Source: Pseudaquidulcibacter saccharophilus (GTDB lineage: Bacteria > Pseudomonadota > Alphaproteobacteria > Caulobacterales > Aquidulcibacteraceae). Taken from it: a stretch of 64,000 nucleotides of DNA. Under the pieces are notes generated by a model. It saw only the letters and a list, made by a program, of their open reading frames with translations. It had not been told where the DNA came from and made no database searches. How positions within the stretch are numbered: position 1 is the stretch's first letter; each line of letters starts with the position of its first letter. Shown here in pieces: positions 46,219-54,442 of the stretch. The position numbers and the translations under genes were made by a program. The stretch spans positions 124,001 to 188,000 of the forward strand of contig NZ_JAHWUS010000002.1 in NCBI RefSeq assembly GCF_019455445.1, read 5' to 3'.

Positions 46219-48189
46219 ATGAAACGAATAATAACATTTATACTCAGCCTGTTGCTGCCCATAATTTGTGCGGGAACGGCGAATGCCAAGGGGGTCGATT
46301 ACAAAACTTTTGTAATCGGTGATGAAACTAAACCGACTGTGAATAAGCCAGAATTCTCACTTTTATTAAGTGGTGGTGGCGATTGGCCATATGAGGCATT
46401 TCGCATTTTTGCTAAAAAATCAGGCAATGGGCATCTTGTTTATTTGCGTGCGCCTGATGAAAGTTTTGATGATAAAGAACTTCAAGCCGCACAAAACGAA
46501 TTTTATAACGATATTGGTGGTTTCTCATCTGTAAGAACCATCGCGTTTTATGACCGTAAAGCGGCATATGATCCATTTATCTTGGAAAAAATCAAAAATG
46601 CGGACGCAATTTTCTTGGCGGGCGGCGACCAAAGTCGTTATATCAATTATTGGAAAGGCACACCGCTTGCCGATGCTTTGAATGCACATATAAAGGCAAA
46701 TAAGCCGTTTGGTGGCACGTCGGCCGGTTTGGCAGTTCAGGGTGAATTTCTATATTCATGCGCCGATAGTGTTTCAGTGGTTTCAGAAGAAGCCCTAAAA
46801 AATCCATTGGATAAAAGGAGTTCTATCGAAACTGATTTCATTAAAACTGATATTATGAAAGGCATTTTCACCGATAGTCACTTTAAAGAGCGTGACCGTT
46901 TGGGCCGTCTTGTAAGCTTTGTTCACAAAGCGCAATCAATGTATAAACAAAAAATCTATGGTCTTGGCATCGATGAACAGACTGTGCTTTTGGTTGATGG
47001 CGATGGTATCGGTAAAGTATATTCCAACACTGGCGGCTATGCGTGGTTGTTTGACAATATTCCAATCAATACTACAAACCCAAAAGCTGCGCTAAAGTTA
47101 CAAGATGTGAAGGCAACTGCGGTTGCATCATATTCAACCATCAATTTAGCCACAAAGCAGGTGGATAATCCTGCGTTTATAAGAAATTACAATGTGGAGA
47201 ACGGCAAATTGGTTACAAAAGCAAAATGGTCATTAGCGATTCACGGCGGTGCAGGTGTGCTTGAGCCGGGTGATATGTCACCAGAAAAAGAAAAACTATA
47301 CCGTGCAGGTCTTGATGCATCATTAGCAGCAGGGCAGGCAGTATTGGAAAAAGGCGGATCTTCATTGGATGCCGTAGAAGCCGCAGTAAGAGTTATGGAA
47401 GACAATCCATTATTCAATGCCGGCAAAGGTGCGGTATTCACTGCACAAGGCACTAATGAGCTTGATGCAGCAATTATGGATGGTGCTTCATTAAAAGCGG
47501 GCGCTGTTGCCGGTGTTACCCGCACCAAAAACCCAATTTCTCTTGCCCGCAAAGTTATGGAGAAATCAGGCCGTCTGATGCTTGCGCGCGACGGTGCAGA
47601 TCGATTCTCAATTGAAAATGGCTTAGAACAAGTTGATCCAAGCTATTATTATACAGATGAGCGTTGGCAGCAGTTGCAATTATGGCGTGCCAAAAAATTC
47701 AGTGAAATCGATCAAACCCATAAATTTGGTACTGTTGGTGCGGTTGCGCTTGACCAAAATGGCAATCTTGCGGCGGCAACTTCGACCGGTGGCCTAACCG
47801 GTAAAGTATTCGGTCGTATTGGCGACACACCAATCATTGGCGCGGGTACAATTGCGGTAAATGGCTATGCGGCAGTATCATGTACAGGAACCGGTGAATA
47901 TTTCATCCGCGAAAGTGCAGGGCGCCAAATCGTTGATCGTATGAGATGGAATCACCAAGATATTCACTCTGCGGCATATGACACAATCATGAGCATTGGT
48001 GCATTGGGTGGCGATGGCGGCCTTATCGCAATGGACAAAGATGGCAATGCCGCATTCGCAATTAATGATGTTGGCATGTATCGCGGTTTCGTTTCATCGG
48101 ATGAAACCAAACGCCTAACCTCAATCTATCCAGTGGATGTGATTAAGGCGGAAGGCAAAGCAGCAAAAACCTCAAACGAAATGCACTAA
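46219..48189 (+). CDS. Exported fusion of cyanophycinase-like S51 peptidase and isoaspartyl peptidase
   Basis: 656 residues in one uninterrupted frame. Signal peptide ends GTANA (about residue 23). Domain 1 (about 40-300) is S51/cyanophycinase-like: LLSGGGDWP, LAGGDQSRY, nucleophile Ser168 in GGTSAGLAVQG, and FTDSHFKERDRLGRL. Domain 2 (about 338-640) is an isoaspartyl peptidase/L-asparaginase Ntn hydrolase: LAIHGGAGVLEPGDM, EDNPLFNAGKGAVFT, ELDAAIMDG, autoprocessing Thr505 in HKFGTVGAVAL and CTGTGEYFIR. Cyanophycinase releases beta-Asp-Arg dipeptides and isoaspartyl peptidase splits them to Asp and Arg, so the fusion would do both steps in the periplasm or outside. Start ATG 46219 has AAAAGGTG upstream. 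Fusion rather than two genes is unusual to my knowledge. Confidence 0.9.
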   Translation: MKRIITFILSLLLPIICAGTANAKGVDYKTFVIGDETKPTVNKPEFSLLLSGGGDWPYEAFRIFAKKSGNGHLVYLRAPDESFDDKELQAAQNEFYNDIGGFSSVRTIAFYDRKAAYDPFILEKIKNADAIFLAGGDQSRYINYWKGTPLADALNAHIKANKPFGGTSAGLAVQGEFLYSCADSVSVVSEEALKNPLDKRSSIETDFIKTDIMKGIFTDSHFKERDRLGRLVSFVHKAQSMYKQKIYGLGIDEQTVLLVDGDGIGKVYSNTGGYAWLFDNIPINTTNPKAALKLQDVKATAVASYSTINLATKQVDNPAFIRNYNVENGKLVTKAKWSLAIHGGAGVLEPGDMSPEKEKLYRAGLDASLAAGQAVLEKGGSSLDAVEAAVRVMEDNPLFNAGKGAVFTAQGTNELDAAIMDGASLKAGAVAGVTRTKNPISLARKVMEKSGRLMLARDGADRFSIENGLEQVDPSYYYTDERWQQLQLWRAKKFSEIDQTHKFGTVGAVALDQNGNLAAATSTGGLTGKVFGRIGDTPIIGAGTIAVNGYAAVSCTGTGEYFIRESAGRQIVDRMRWNHQDIHSAAYDTIMSIGALGGDGGLIAMDKDGNAAFAINDVGMYRGFVSSDETKRLTSIYPVDVIKAEGKAAKTSNEMH

Positions 48190-48223
48190 TATTATTAATT
48201 TGCAAAATTGATATCATGAATTT

Positions 48224-48255
48224 AAAAGGCGGTCTTTATGCACCGCCTTTTTCTT
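48224..48255 (+). terminator. Rho-independent terminator of the cyanophycinase/isoaspartyl-peptidase gene
   Basis: Stem AAAAGGCGGT (48224-48233) with ACCGCCTTTT (48242-48251), then T-rich sequence. Separates the gene from panD, which starts 14 bp later. Confidence 0.9.
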
Positions 48256-48268
48256 TTGGAGCAATCAA

Positions 48269-48625
48269 ATGCAAATTGAAATGTTACGAACCAAACTTCA
48301 CCGCGTCACGACAACACGGGCGGATTTGAATTATGAGGGTTCAATTTCAATTGACCGCGATTTTATGGATGCCGCAGGGCTTTTTGCCAATGAAAAAGTG
48401 GATGTGCTTGATATTAACAATGGCGCACGTTTCACCACTTATGTTATCGAGGCAGAACGGGGTTCAAAAACCATTGGTGTAAATGGTGCGGCGGCGCGTT
48501 TAGTGCAAACCGATGATAAATTAATCGTCATTTCTTATTGCAGTATTGATATCAATGATGCGCCAACCCACAAGCCAAAAGTGGTTTTGTTTGATGATGA
48601 TAATGTAATCAAAGAAATCATCTAA
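48269..48625 (+). CDS. panD: Aspartate 1-decarboxylase
   Basis: 118 residues. Makes beta-alanine from L-aspartate for pantothenate and CoA. Self-cleaving pyruvoyl enzyme: the cleavage pair Gly24-Ser25 sits in NYEGSISID, with Lys9 (RTKLHR) and GVNGAAARL also conserved. SD GGAG lies eight bases upstream. It follows the isoaspartyl-peptidase fusion after a terminator, so it likely has its own promoter or depends on read-through. Uses Asp, the product of that neighbour. Confidence 0.95.
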   Translation: MQIEMLRTKLHRVTTTRADLNYEGSISIDRDFMDAAGLFANEKVDVLDINNGARFTTYVIEAERGSKTIGVNGAAARLVQTDDKLIVISYCSIDINDAPTHKPKVVLFDDDNVIKEII

Positions 48626-48632
48626 TCTATAC

Positions 48633-48665
48633 AGAAAATATACGCGCTAATAAGAAAATATACGC
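48633..48665 (+). promoter_or_regulatory. 13-bp direct repeat, 20-bp period: candidate KdpE operator
   Basis: AGAAAATATACGC occurs at 48633-48645 and again, without mismatch, at 48653-48665. The 20-bp spacing is two helical turns, as expected for tandem binding of an OmpR-family response regulator dimer. It starts 8 bp after the panD stop and lies 53-85 bp before the small peptide gene that opens the kup-kdpDE operon. Regulation by the KdpE encoded there is inferred. Confidence 0.6.
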
Positions 48666-48717
48666 CTTTTATATCCGCCAAGAATTACAATCAAAGCATT
48701 AGAAAGAGTGCTTGGAA

Positions 48718-48813
48718 ATGTTTTTCATACGGGTTTTGATAATTGCTGGAACTTTGGCGGTAATTATATTCATGGTCTTGATGAAACTTATTAATCCGTC
48801 ACAAAATGACTGA
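48718..48813 (+). CDS. 31-residue KdpF-like membrane peptide
   Basis: Reads ATG 48718 to TGA 48811-48813. One transmembrane helix (residues 5-23, rich in I/L/V/F) followed by a short polar tail (KLINPSQND). The size and shape match KdpF, the small stabilising subunit of the KdpFABC pump (29 residues in E. coli), though the sequence identity is too short to prove homology. SD-like TTGGAA precedes it. It ends 37 bp before kup and would be the first gene of the kup-kdpD-kdpE unit. Possibly a Kup-associated subunit. Confidence 0.6.
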   Translation: MFFIRVLIIAGTLAVIIFMVLMKLINPSQND

Positions 48814-48850
48814 TTAACAGGCCTCTTGCTATTTGTTTGCAGAGGGTTTT

Positions 48851-50740
48851 ATGGAAGATAGTAATTTATCCAAAAGGCAAAGTTTCTTATCATTGGCTTT
48901 GGGATCTGTTGGGGTGGTATTTGGCGATATTGGAACCAGCCCCTTTTATGCAATGCGCGAATCGCTTGCGCATGTTCGTCAGGGAATGCCGCTTGAAACA
49001 TCGGTAATCGGCGTAACTTCTTTGATTGTTTGGGCGCTTATTCTAATTGTTTCAGTGAAATACGTTATATTTCTAATGCGGGCCGATAATAATGGCGAAG
49101 GCGGAACACTTGCATTAATGACAATTGCCCAAAAATTTCTTGGTAAAGCCTCGGGCTGGGCGTTTTTTGCGGGTATTCTGGGTGCGGCATTCTTTTATGG
49201 TGACGGTATCATTACACCCGCGGTTTCGGTTTTGGGTGCAATCGAGGGGTTGAAATTAGCGCCATCAATTGGCGAAAGCCTCACCCCATTCATTCCGGCA
49301 TTTGCGACCGTAATTTTGATAATATTATTCTTGTTCCAATCAAAAGGAACGCATGCGGTGGCACAATGGTTTGGGCCAATAACATTGATTTGGTTTGTTG
49401 CCTTGGCATGGCTTGGCTTGCTTCATATTTTTGATGACAAGTCTTTGCGCATTTTGGCGGCAATTAACCCACTTTCCGCTGTTATGTTTATAATGCACGA
49501 TGGCATGAATTCACTTGTGGTTCTTGGTGCAGTATTTCTTGCGGTTACAGGTGCCGAAGCCTTATATGCTGATATGGGGCATTTTGGGAAAAACCCAATT
49601 CGTGCCGCATGGTTTGTGGTTGCGTTCCCATGCCTTGCTATAAATTACTTTGGACAGGGGGCATATGTAATTGCCCACCCAGAGGCGGCAAAAGATCCGT
49701 TTTGGATGATGGTTCCACATTTTGCCTTTTGGCCAATTATGATTTTGGCAACGCTTGCCGCCATTATTGCTTCACAGGCTGTTATTACTGGCGCATTTTC
49801 GGTGACCCAACAGGCGGTGCAATTGGGGTTATTGCCGCGTATGCAAATTACCAGAACTTCGGAAACCCAGGCAGGGCAGATATATGTTGGCCAAATAAAT
49901 AGCTTGCTATTAATTGGGGTTTTGATGTTGGTCTTTATTTTTAAAAACTCATCAGCCTTAACCTATGCCTATGGTATGGCAATTACTGGCACAATGTTGA
50001 TAAGTACATTACTTGCGATACCGGTCATTGCCCATCTTTGGAATTGGCGTTTGTGGCAGGCAATTATATTATTCGTGCCATTCTTGTTTGTTGATTGTGT
50101 CTTTATTTCTGCGCAATTGTTGAAAATACCGCATGGTGCATGGATGCCGCTTGCGCTTGGTGGTGCAATTGTCATTATCATCATTAGCTGGACTAAGGGG
50201 GCGCATTTATTATCGGAAAGAAGCCGCAAAGATTCGGTTCCTTTAAAAGACCTTTTAAAGGCGCTTGAATATCGCCCTGTCCACCGTGTTCGTGGTATGG
50301 CAGTATTTTTAACGTCTGATGTTGATATTGCGCCGGTCGCACTTACCCATAATCTAAAGCATAATCATATTTTGCATGAAAACATTATAATTATGAAGGT
50401 TGAAACCACCGAAACCCCACGGGTTGTGGAAAAAGACCGCCTTGAAATTATTCCGGTCAGCAATGAGATAAACAAAGTCATTGTTAGATATGGCTTTATG
50501 GAAAGCCCAAATATCCCCAAAGCCATGAGCATGTGTCGGCAAAAAGGTTTGAAATTTGATATTATGTCAACCTCATTCTTTTTAGGGCGGCGTAAAGTGG
50601 TTGCAGGTAAAAATCCATTTATTACCGCTTTGCAGATCTATCTTTTCATATTCCTTATGAAAAACTCAACTAATGCCACCGACTTCTTTAAAATCCCATC
50701 GGGAAGGGTCGTTGAACTAGGAACCCAAGTGGTGATATAA
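48851..50740 (+). CDS. kup: KUP-type potassium transporter
   Basis: 629 residues. Proton-coupled K+ uptake at the inner membrane, active at low external K+ or pH. Twelve membrane segments in the first 445 residues; GDIGTSPFYAM near 26-36, NNGEGGTLALM, FYGDGIITPAVSVL and VTGAEALYADMGHFG are Kup-specific. A C-terminal cytosolic domain of about 185 residues ends the protein. Start ATG 48851 has AGAGGG four to nine bases upstream; the frame extends six codons further. The stop shares a base with the kdpD-like start (TAATG). Confidence 0.96.
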   Translation: MEDSNLSKRQSFLSLALGSVGVVFGDIGTSPFYAMRESLAHVRQGMPLETSVIGVTSLIVWALILIVSVKYVIFLMRADNNGEGGTLALMTIAQKFLGKASGWAFFAGILGAAFFYGDGIITPAVSVLGAIEGLKLAPSIGESLTPFIPAFATVILIILFLFQSKGTHAVAQWFGPITLIWFVALAWLGLLHIFDDKSLRILAAINPLSAVMFIMHDGMNSLVVLGAVFLAVTGAEALYADMGHFGKNPIRAAWFVVAFPCLAINYFGQGAYVIAHPEAAKDPFWMMVPHFAFWPIMILATLAAIIASQAVITGAFSVTQQAVQLGLLPRMQITRTSETQAGQIYVGQINSLLLIGVLMLVFIFKNSSALTYAYGMAITGTMLISTLLAIPVIAHLWNWRLWQAIILFVPFLFVDCVFISAQLLKIPHGAWMPLALGGAIVIIIISWTKGAHLLSERSRKDSVPLKDLLKALEYRPVHRVRGMAVFLTSDVDIAPVALTHNLKHNHILHENIIIMKVETTETPRVVEKDRLEIIPVSNEINKVIVRYGFMESPNIPKAMSMCRQKGLKFDIMSTSFFLGRRKVVAGKNPFITALQIYLFIFLMKNSTNATDFFKIPSGRVVELGTQVVI

Positions 50741-52158
50741 TGCGCCTCATGCAGATACAAAACCGCACAAGACAAATTTTGGTGAATTACTCGTTTGCGC
50801 TTGCTGCGGTTTTGGTTTGCACTCTTTTATGCCTTCCTCTTCGTGAAAGGGTCGATGCCATAAGCCTTACGATGGTTTATTTGGCGGGGGTGGTAATTGC
50901 TGCGGCGCGCCTTGGGATTGGGCCGGCAATTTTTACAAGCTTTTTAAGCGTGTTGGCATTTAATTTCTTTTTCACAAAGCCCTATCACAGTTTTGAATTT
51001 TATGATGCCTCATATTATTTTACTTTTAGTGTGATGCTTATAACCTCTTTGATTGTTGGTTCTATGACCGCGCAATTATCGCGACTGTTGAAGCAAACCC
51101 GTGATGAAGAACGCGACACGCACGCGCTTTATGATTTTGCACGTGGCCTTAGTGAGCTTAAGTCAAAAGAAGAAATAATTGAATTTACAAAAGAATTTGT
51201 TGGAAATTTTTTTGGTGGCAAATGCGTTTTTGCCAATGAATTATCAAATAATTCGGCTTCGCAATTATGTGATAATGTCTCAGATGCAAGTGTAATTATT
51301 ACGAATCGAAGTGTCGTGGCGGACGATTTTTCCAAAAATGATATTATCATGCACCGCACTTTTGCCGGCTTGGCTTCGAGTGCAATTGCCCGTGCCGAAG
51401 CGGATGAAAAAGCGGCACTTTATCGTTTTGAAAGTGATAATGAACATTTGCGCAATATGTTATTATCATCTTTGGCGCATGATTTACGCACCCCGCTAAC
51501 TATCCTTAATGGCACGCTTAGCAATCTATTTAAACACCGCAAAAGTTTGCCGCGTGAAGGCGTTAATGAGCTAACTTCAATGTCGATCCAGTTGAATAGA
51601 TTGCAAAATTTTGTCGCGAATTCACTTCGTATGGCTTCGATATCTTCGGGGGCAATAAAATTAAACTGCGAAACCTATACTATTCAAGAAATTATTGGCG
51701 CAGCCATAACACGGATCGAACCGCAAAAGGAAAATCGCAAAATATTATCCACCATTAATGGTGTTATACCAATGGTTTCGGTTGATGGCGCATTAATGGA
51801 GCAGGTGATTTTCAATATCCTTGATAATGCCATAAAGCATACCAAGCCCGATGGTGAAATTCGGGTTATAATCTCTAATAATGTCGATAGGATTGAAATT
51901 GCCATAAAAGATAATGGTGACGGATTGCGCGAAGGAAGCGAACAATACATATTTGAAAAGTTTTATTCAGATAGGGAACAGGGGCATAATAATTCCGGCA
52001 CAGGTCTTGGGCTTGCGATTTGCAAAGCAATTGTCAAAGCACATGGCGGAAATATAAGTGCAAAAAATGTTGAACCACCCGAAAGGGGGGCAATATTTGC
52101 CATAAACCTACCGATAGCTTTAAAACTATCGACAGAAAGCGCGATTAATCATGACTAA
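50740..52158 (+). CDS. kdpD: KdpD-like sensor histidine kinase lacking the N-terminal cytoplasmic half
   Basis: 472 residues, against about 890 in E. coli KdpD. Present: DUF4118 block of four membrane helices (about 15-120), a GAF-like region, HisKA with phospho-His247 in SSLAHDLRTPLT, and HATPase with NILDNAIKHT, KDNGDGL and GTGLGLAICKAI. Absent: the N-terminal KdpD and USP domains that bind c-di-AMP/ATP and sense K+ from the cytoplasm. Overlaps kup by 1 base and kdpE by 8. Likely senses K+ or turgor to control kup; mechanism is inferred. Confidence 0.9.
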   Translation: MRLMQIQNRTRQILVNYSFALAAVLVCTLLCLPLRERVDAISLTMVYLAGVVIAAARLGIGPAIFTSFLSVLAFNFFFTKPYHSFEFYDASYYFTFSVMLITSLIVGSMTAQLSRLLKQTRDEERDTHALYDFARGLSELKSKEEIIEFTKEFVGNFFGGKCVFANELSNNSASQLCDNVSDASVIITNRSVVADDFSKNDIIMHRTFAGLASSAIARAEADEKAALYRFESDNEHLRNMLLSSLAHDLRTPLTILNGTLSNLFKHRKSLPREGVNELTSMSIQLNRLQNFVANSLRMASISSGAIKLNCETYTIQEIIGAAITRIEPQKENRKILSTINGVIPMVSVDGALMEQVIFNILDNAIKHTKPDGEIRVIISNNVDRIEIAIKDNGDGLREGSEQYIFEKFYSDREQGHNNSGTGLGLAICKAIVKAHGGNISAKNVEPPERGAIFAINLPIALKLSTESAINHD

Positions 52159-52840
52159 TCCACCCAAAATCCTTATCGTAGAAGATGAAAGCGAAATTAG
52201 AAAGTTCTTAAAAGTCGCGCTGCAAAGCAATAATATTCAATCAGTTGAATGCGACAATGCGCGTGATGTGCCGGCACAAATCATTGGCACAAGACCGGAT
52301 GTGATTATTCTTGACCTTGGTTTGCCCGATAAGGATGGGCAAGAATTGATTCAAGAGATACGTGAATGGTCGAAAACACCAATCATTGTGCTTTCGGCGC
52401 GCTTTGCCGAAATTGAGAAAGTGCAGGCGCTTGAAAACGGTGCCGATGACTATTTGATAAAACCATTTTCGACCGCCGAACTGTTGGCAAGGATTAAGGT
52501 TGCACTCCGCCATGCAAATAATGGCGGTGATGATGGCTATCTTATCGAGATTGGTGACTTACAAGTTGATTTATCCAAACGCCAAGTAACCTTTTGCGGC
52601 AATGAAATCAAACTAACTCCAATTGAATACAAACTACTTACCGAACTTGGCAAGAATGCCGGTAAAGTTATAACTCATTCGCAATTATTATATGCGGTGT
52701 GGGGAAAGCGCGCCAATTTGGATTCATCATATCTTCGCATTCACATACAGCATCTGCGCGAAAAAATTGGGGATGACCCCATGAACCCAAAATATATTTT
52801 CACAATCCCTGGAATTGGTTATAAAACAAGGGGTAGTTGA
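52151..52840 (+). CDS. kdpE: KdpE-type response regulator
   Basis: 229 residues. Receiver domain with phospho-acceptor Asp55 in VIILDLGLPDKDG and Lys in LIKPFSTAELLARI; C-terminal OmpR/PhoB winged-helix domain (LTPIEYKLLTEL, DSSYLRIHIQHLREKI). Closest in layout to KdpE. Overlaps the kinase gene by 8 bases, so the pair is coupled. Candidate target: the 13-bp direct repeats at the head of its own operon. Confidence 0.93.
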   Translation: MTNPPKILIVEDESEIRKFLKVALQSNNIQSVECDNARDVPAQIIGTRPDVIILDLGLPDKDGQELIQEIREWSKTPIIVLSARFAEIEKVQALENGADDYLIKPFSTAELLARIKVALRHANNGGDDGYLIEIGDLQVDLSKRQVTFCGNEIKLTPIEYKLLTELGKNAGKVITHSQLLYAVWGKRANLDSSYLRIHIQHLREKIGDDPMNPKYIFTIPGIGYKTRGS

Positions 52841-52844
52841 TGAT

Positions 52845-53063
52845 TTAGTGGATTGTTGGGCTTTCGCGATCAATACGACCACAAACCACATCTTCAATTA
52901 GTGTTTTCACGCTGCGCCATGCGTCTGCGGCGCCATATGAACCATCGTCTTCAAGTTCACAAATTGCGTTATCGGCAACCGAAAGTGCATTTTCACCATG
53001 AACATCAAATAATGCCCATGCAATGTGTGTAAGGCTATCGATATGTAAAAAATCTAATTGCAT
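52845..53063 (-). CDS. Small acidic protein of unknown function
   Basis: 72 residues: opens MQLDFLHIDSLTHIAWALFD, then an acidic middle (ELEDDGSYGAADAW) and ends RIDRESPTIH. No signal or membrane helix. ATG 53063 is preceded by GGAG with five spaced bases, which supports it as a real gene. Convergent with kdpE, 4 bp apart. No family recognised. Confidence 0.65.
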   Translation of the reverse strand: MQLDFLHIDSLTHIAWALFDVHGENALSVADNAICELEDDGSYGAADAWRSVKTLIEDVVCGRIDRESPTIH

Positions 53064-53215
53064 TTTTATCTCCAACGTTTTGGAGTTTGCAATCCGCGTG
53101 CCATAGATTTACCGCTGATTAATAACGACTTTTAAGCGGTGATTAACTATAAAGTGAAAATTTTACCGTTTTAACGCTGCAATAATTGCACAATTTTCGC
53201 TTCATAAGGATAATA

Positions 53216-54442
53216 TTACCGCCCGCTTTCAAGTGACTTGATTTTATCATATGCCACCTGTCCCAATCTGCCATTAAATGTAAGATTATGAGCCTTGTAA
53301 TACTCCTTTAAAGCATCATTGGTTTTCTTGCCGATTATGCCATCGGGTTGGCCGACATCATATCCTTTTGCGGTGAGGATTTGTTGAATTTCGCGGCGCA
53401 TTGCCCGTGAAATACCTGGGTCATTGGTTGACCATTTTCCAATTACACCTTTGCCACCTTTGATGCGGTCGGCAAGTATATTAACCGCCAGTGCATAAGA
53501 AGTGGCCGGATTATATGAATAAACGGCATTAAAGTTTCGCCCAACCAGAAACGCAGGGCTATTGCGACCACCAGGGAATATTAAGCCATATCTGATTTCG
53601 CTGTCTTCAAGCTCATTGCCATCGGCAAGTTTTACCCCAAGCGCTTTCCATTGGCTAAGGCTCTTTTTGGCGTTTCGCCCAATCGCACCATTATAAGTGC
53701 TTGGCACAATAACTTCATAGCCCCATTTTTGGGTTTGATCCCATCCCGATTTTTTAAGGAAATTCGCAGTGGAGGCGAGGGCGTCTTTTGGTTCGCCAAC
53801 AATATTTTTTATTCCGTCACCATTGCCATCTGCGGCAAGGCGCCAGAATGTAGATGGCATGAATTGCGTATGTCCAAATGCCCCAGCCCATGAACCATTG
53901 AATTGGCTAAGTGGGACGTGACCATTTGCCGTAATCCTTATGGCTTCGACAAGTTCGCTATTAAAATATGCAGCGCGTCTGCCGCCGCCACAGCCCAAAG
54001 TGCCAAGGGCGTTTATAATATTGCTTTTGCCCATTACTTTGCCATAATCAGTTTCAACGCCCCAAATGGCAACAACTGTTGCAGGGTCAACGCCATATTG
54101 AATGCCAAGATTATATAAAAAGTCTTTTTGCGATAAATATGCCTTTGCGCCATCTGTTGCGCGTTCATCATCAACTACACCTGCGAGATAGTCCCAAATT
54201 TTTAGATTGCTTTCAGGTTGGGCGCGTGATGCCGCAATTATTTTTTCATCTGGTACATAAAGCCCATCAATTGACGCCATTGCGGCTGCTTCGGATGCAC
54301 CTTTTGCAATTGCTTTACGGGCCGCATTACCAAGGCATTCCATATAATTAGAATTTTTTTGCGGTTCGGTTTTATCACTTGATTGCATGGTCGCATCGTT
54401 TGCGAATGCAAGTACAAATGAAAATAAAGCAATTGCGGACAT
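53216..54442 (-). CDS. Lytic murein transglycosylase, MltB type (second paralogue)
   Basis: 408 residues. Short signal-like N-terminus (LFSFVLAFANDA). SLT_2/MltB domain with catalytic Glu in WGVETDYGKVMG and GSWAGAFGHTQFMPSTF, and a C-terminal PG_binding_1 domain (LTAKGYDVGQPDGIIGKKT). Like the larger enzyme at 23070-24551 in domain order but clearly diverged, with a Cys-Gly-Gly-Gly block (LGCGGGRRAAYF) and Cys near 36. Periplasmic peptidoglycan cleavage. SD AGGGAG precedes the ATG. Confidence 0.92.
   Translation of the reverse strand: MSAIALFSFVLAFANDATMQSSDKTEPQKNSNYMECLGNAARKAIAKGASEAAAMASIDGLYVPDEKIIAASRAQPESNLKIWDYLAGVVDDERATDGAKAYLSQKDFLYNLGIQYGVDPATVVAIWGVETDYGKVMGKSNIINALGTLGCGGGRRAAYFNSELVEAIRITANGHVPLSQFNGSWAGAFGHTQFMPSTFWRLAADGNGDGIKNIVGEPKDALASTANFLKKSGWDQTQKWGYEVIVPSTYNGAIGRNAKKSLSQWKALGVKLADGNELEDSEIRYGLIFPGGRNSPAFLVGRNFNAVYSYNPATSYALAVNILADRIKGGKGVIGKWSTNDPGISRAMRREIQQILTAKGYDVGQPDGIIGKKTNDALKEYYKAHNLTFNGRLGQVAYDKIKSLESGR

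Noticed and set aside
46219-48189. Two adjacent genes mistaken for one because of a sequencing error
   Set aside because: The frame is continuous, a natural linker of about 35 residues joins the domains, and the second domain has no own signal peptide or ribosome-binding site.
48224-48625. panD as part of the cyanophycin-utilisation operon
   Set aside because: A strong terminator separates them, so only a metabolic hint remains and panD is a common housekeeping gene.
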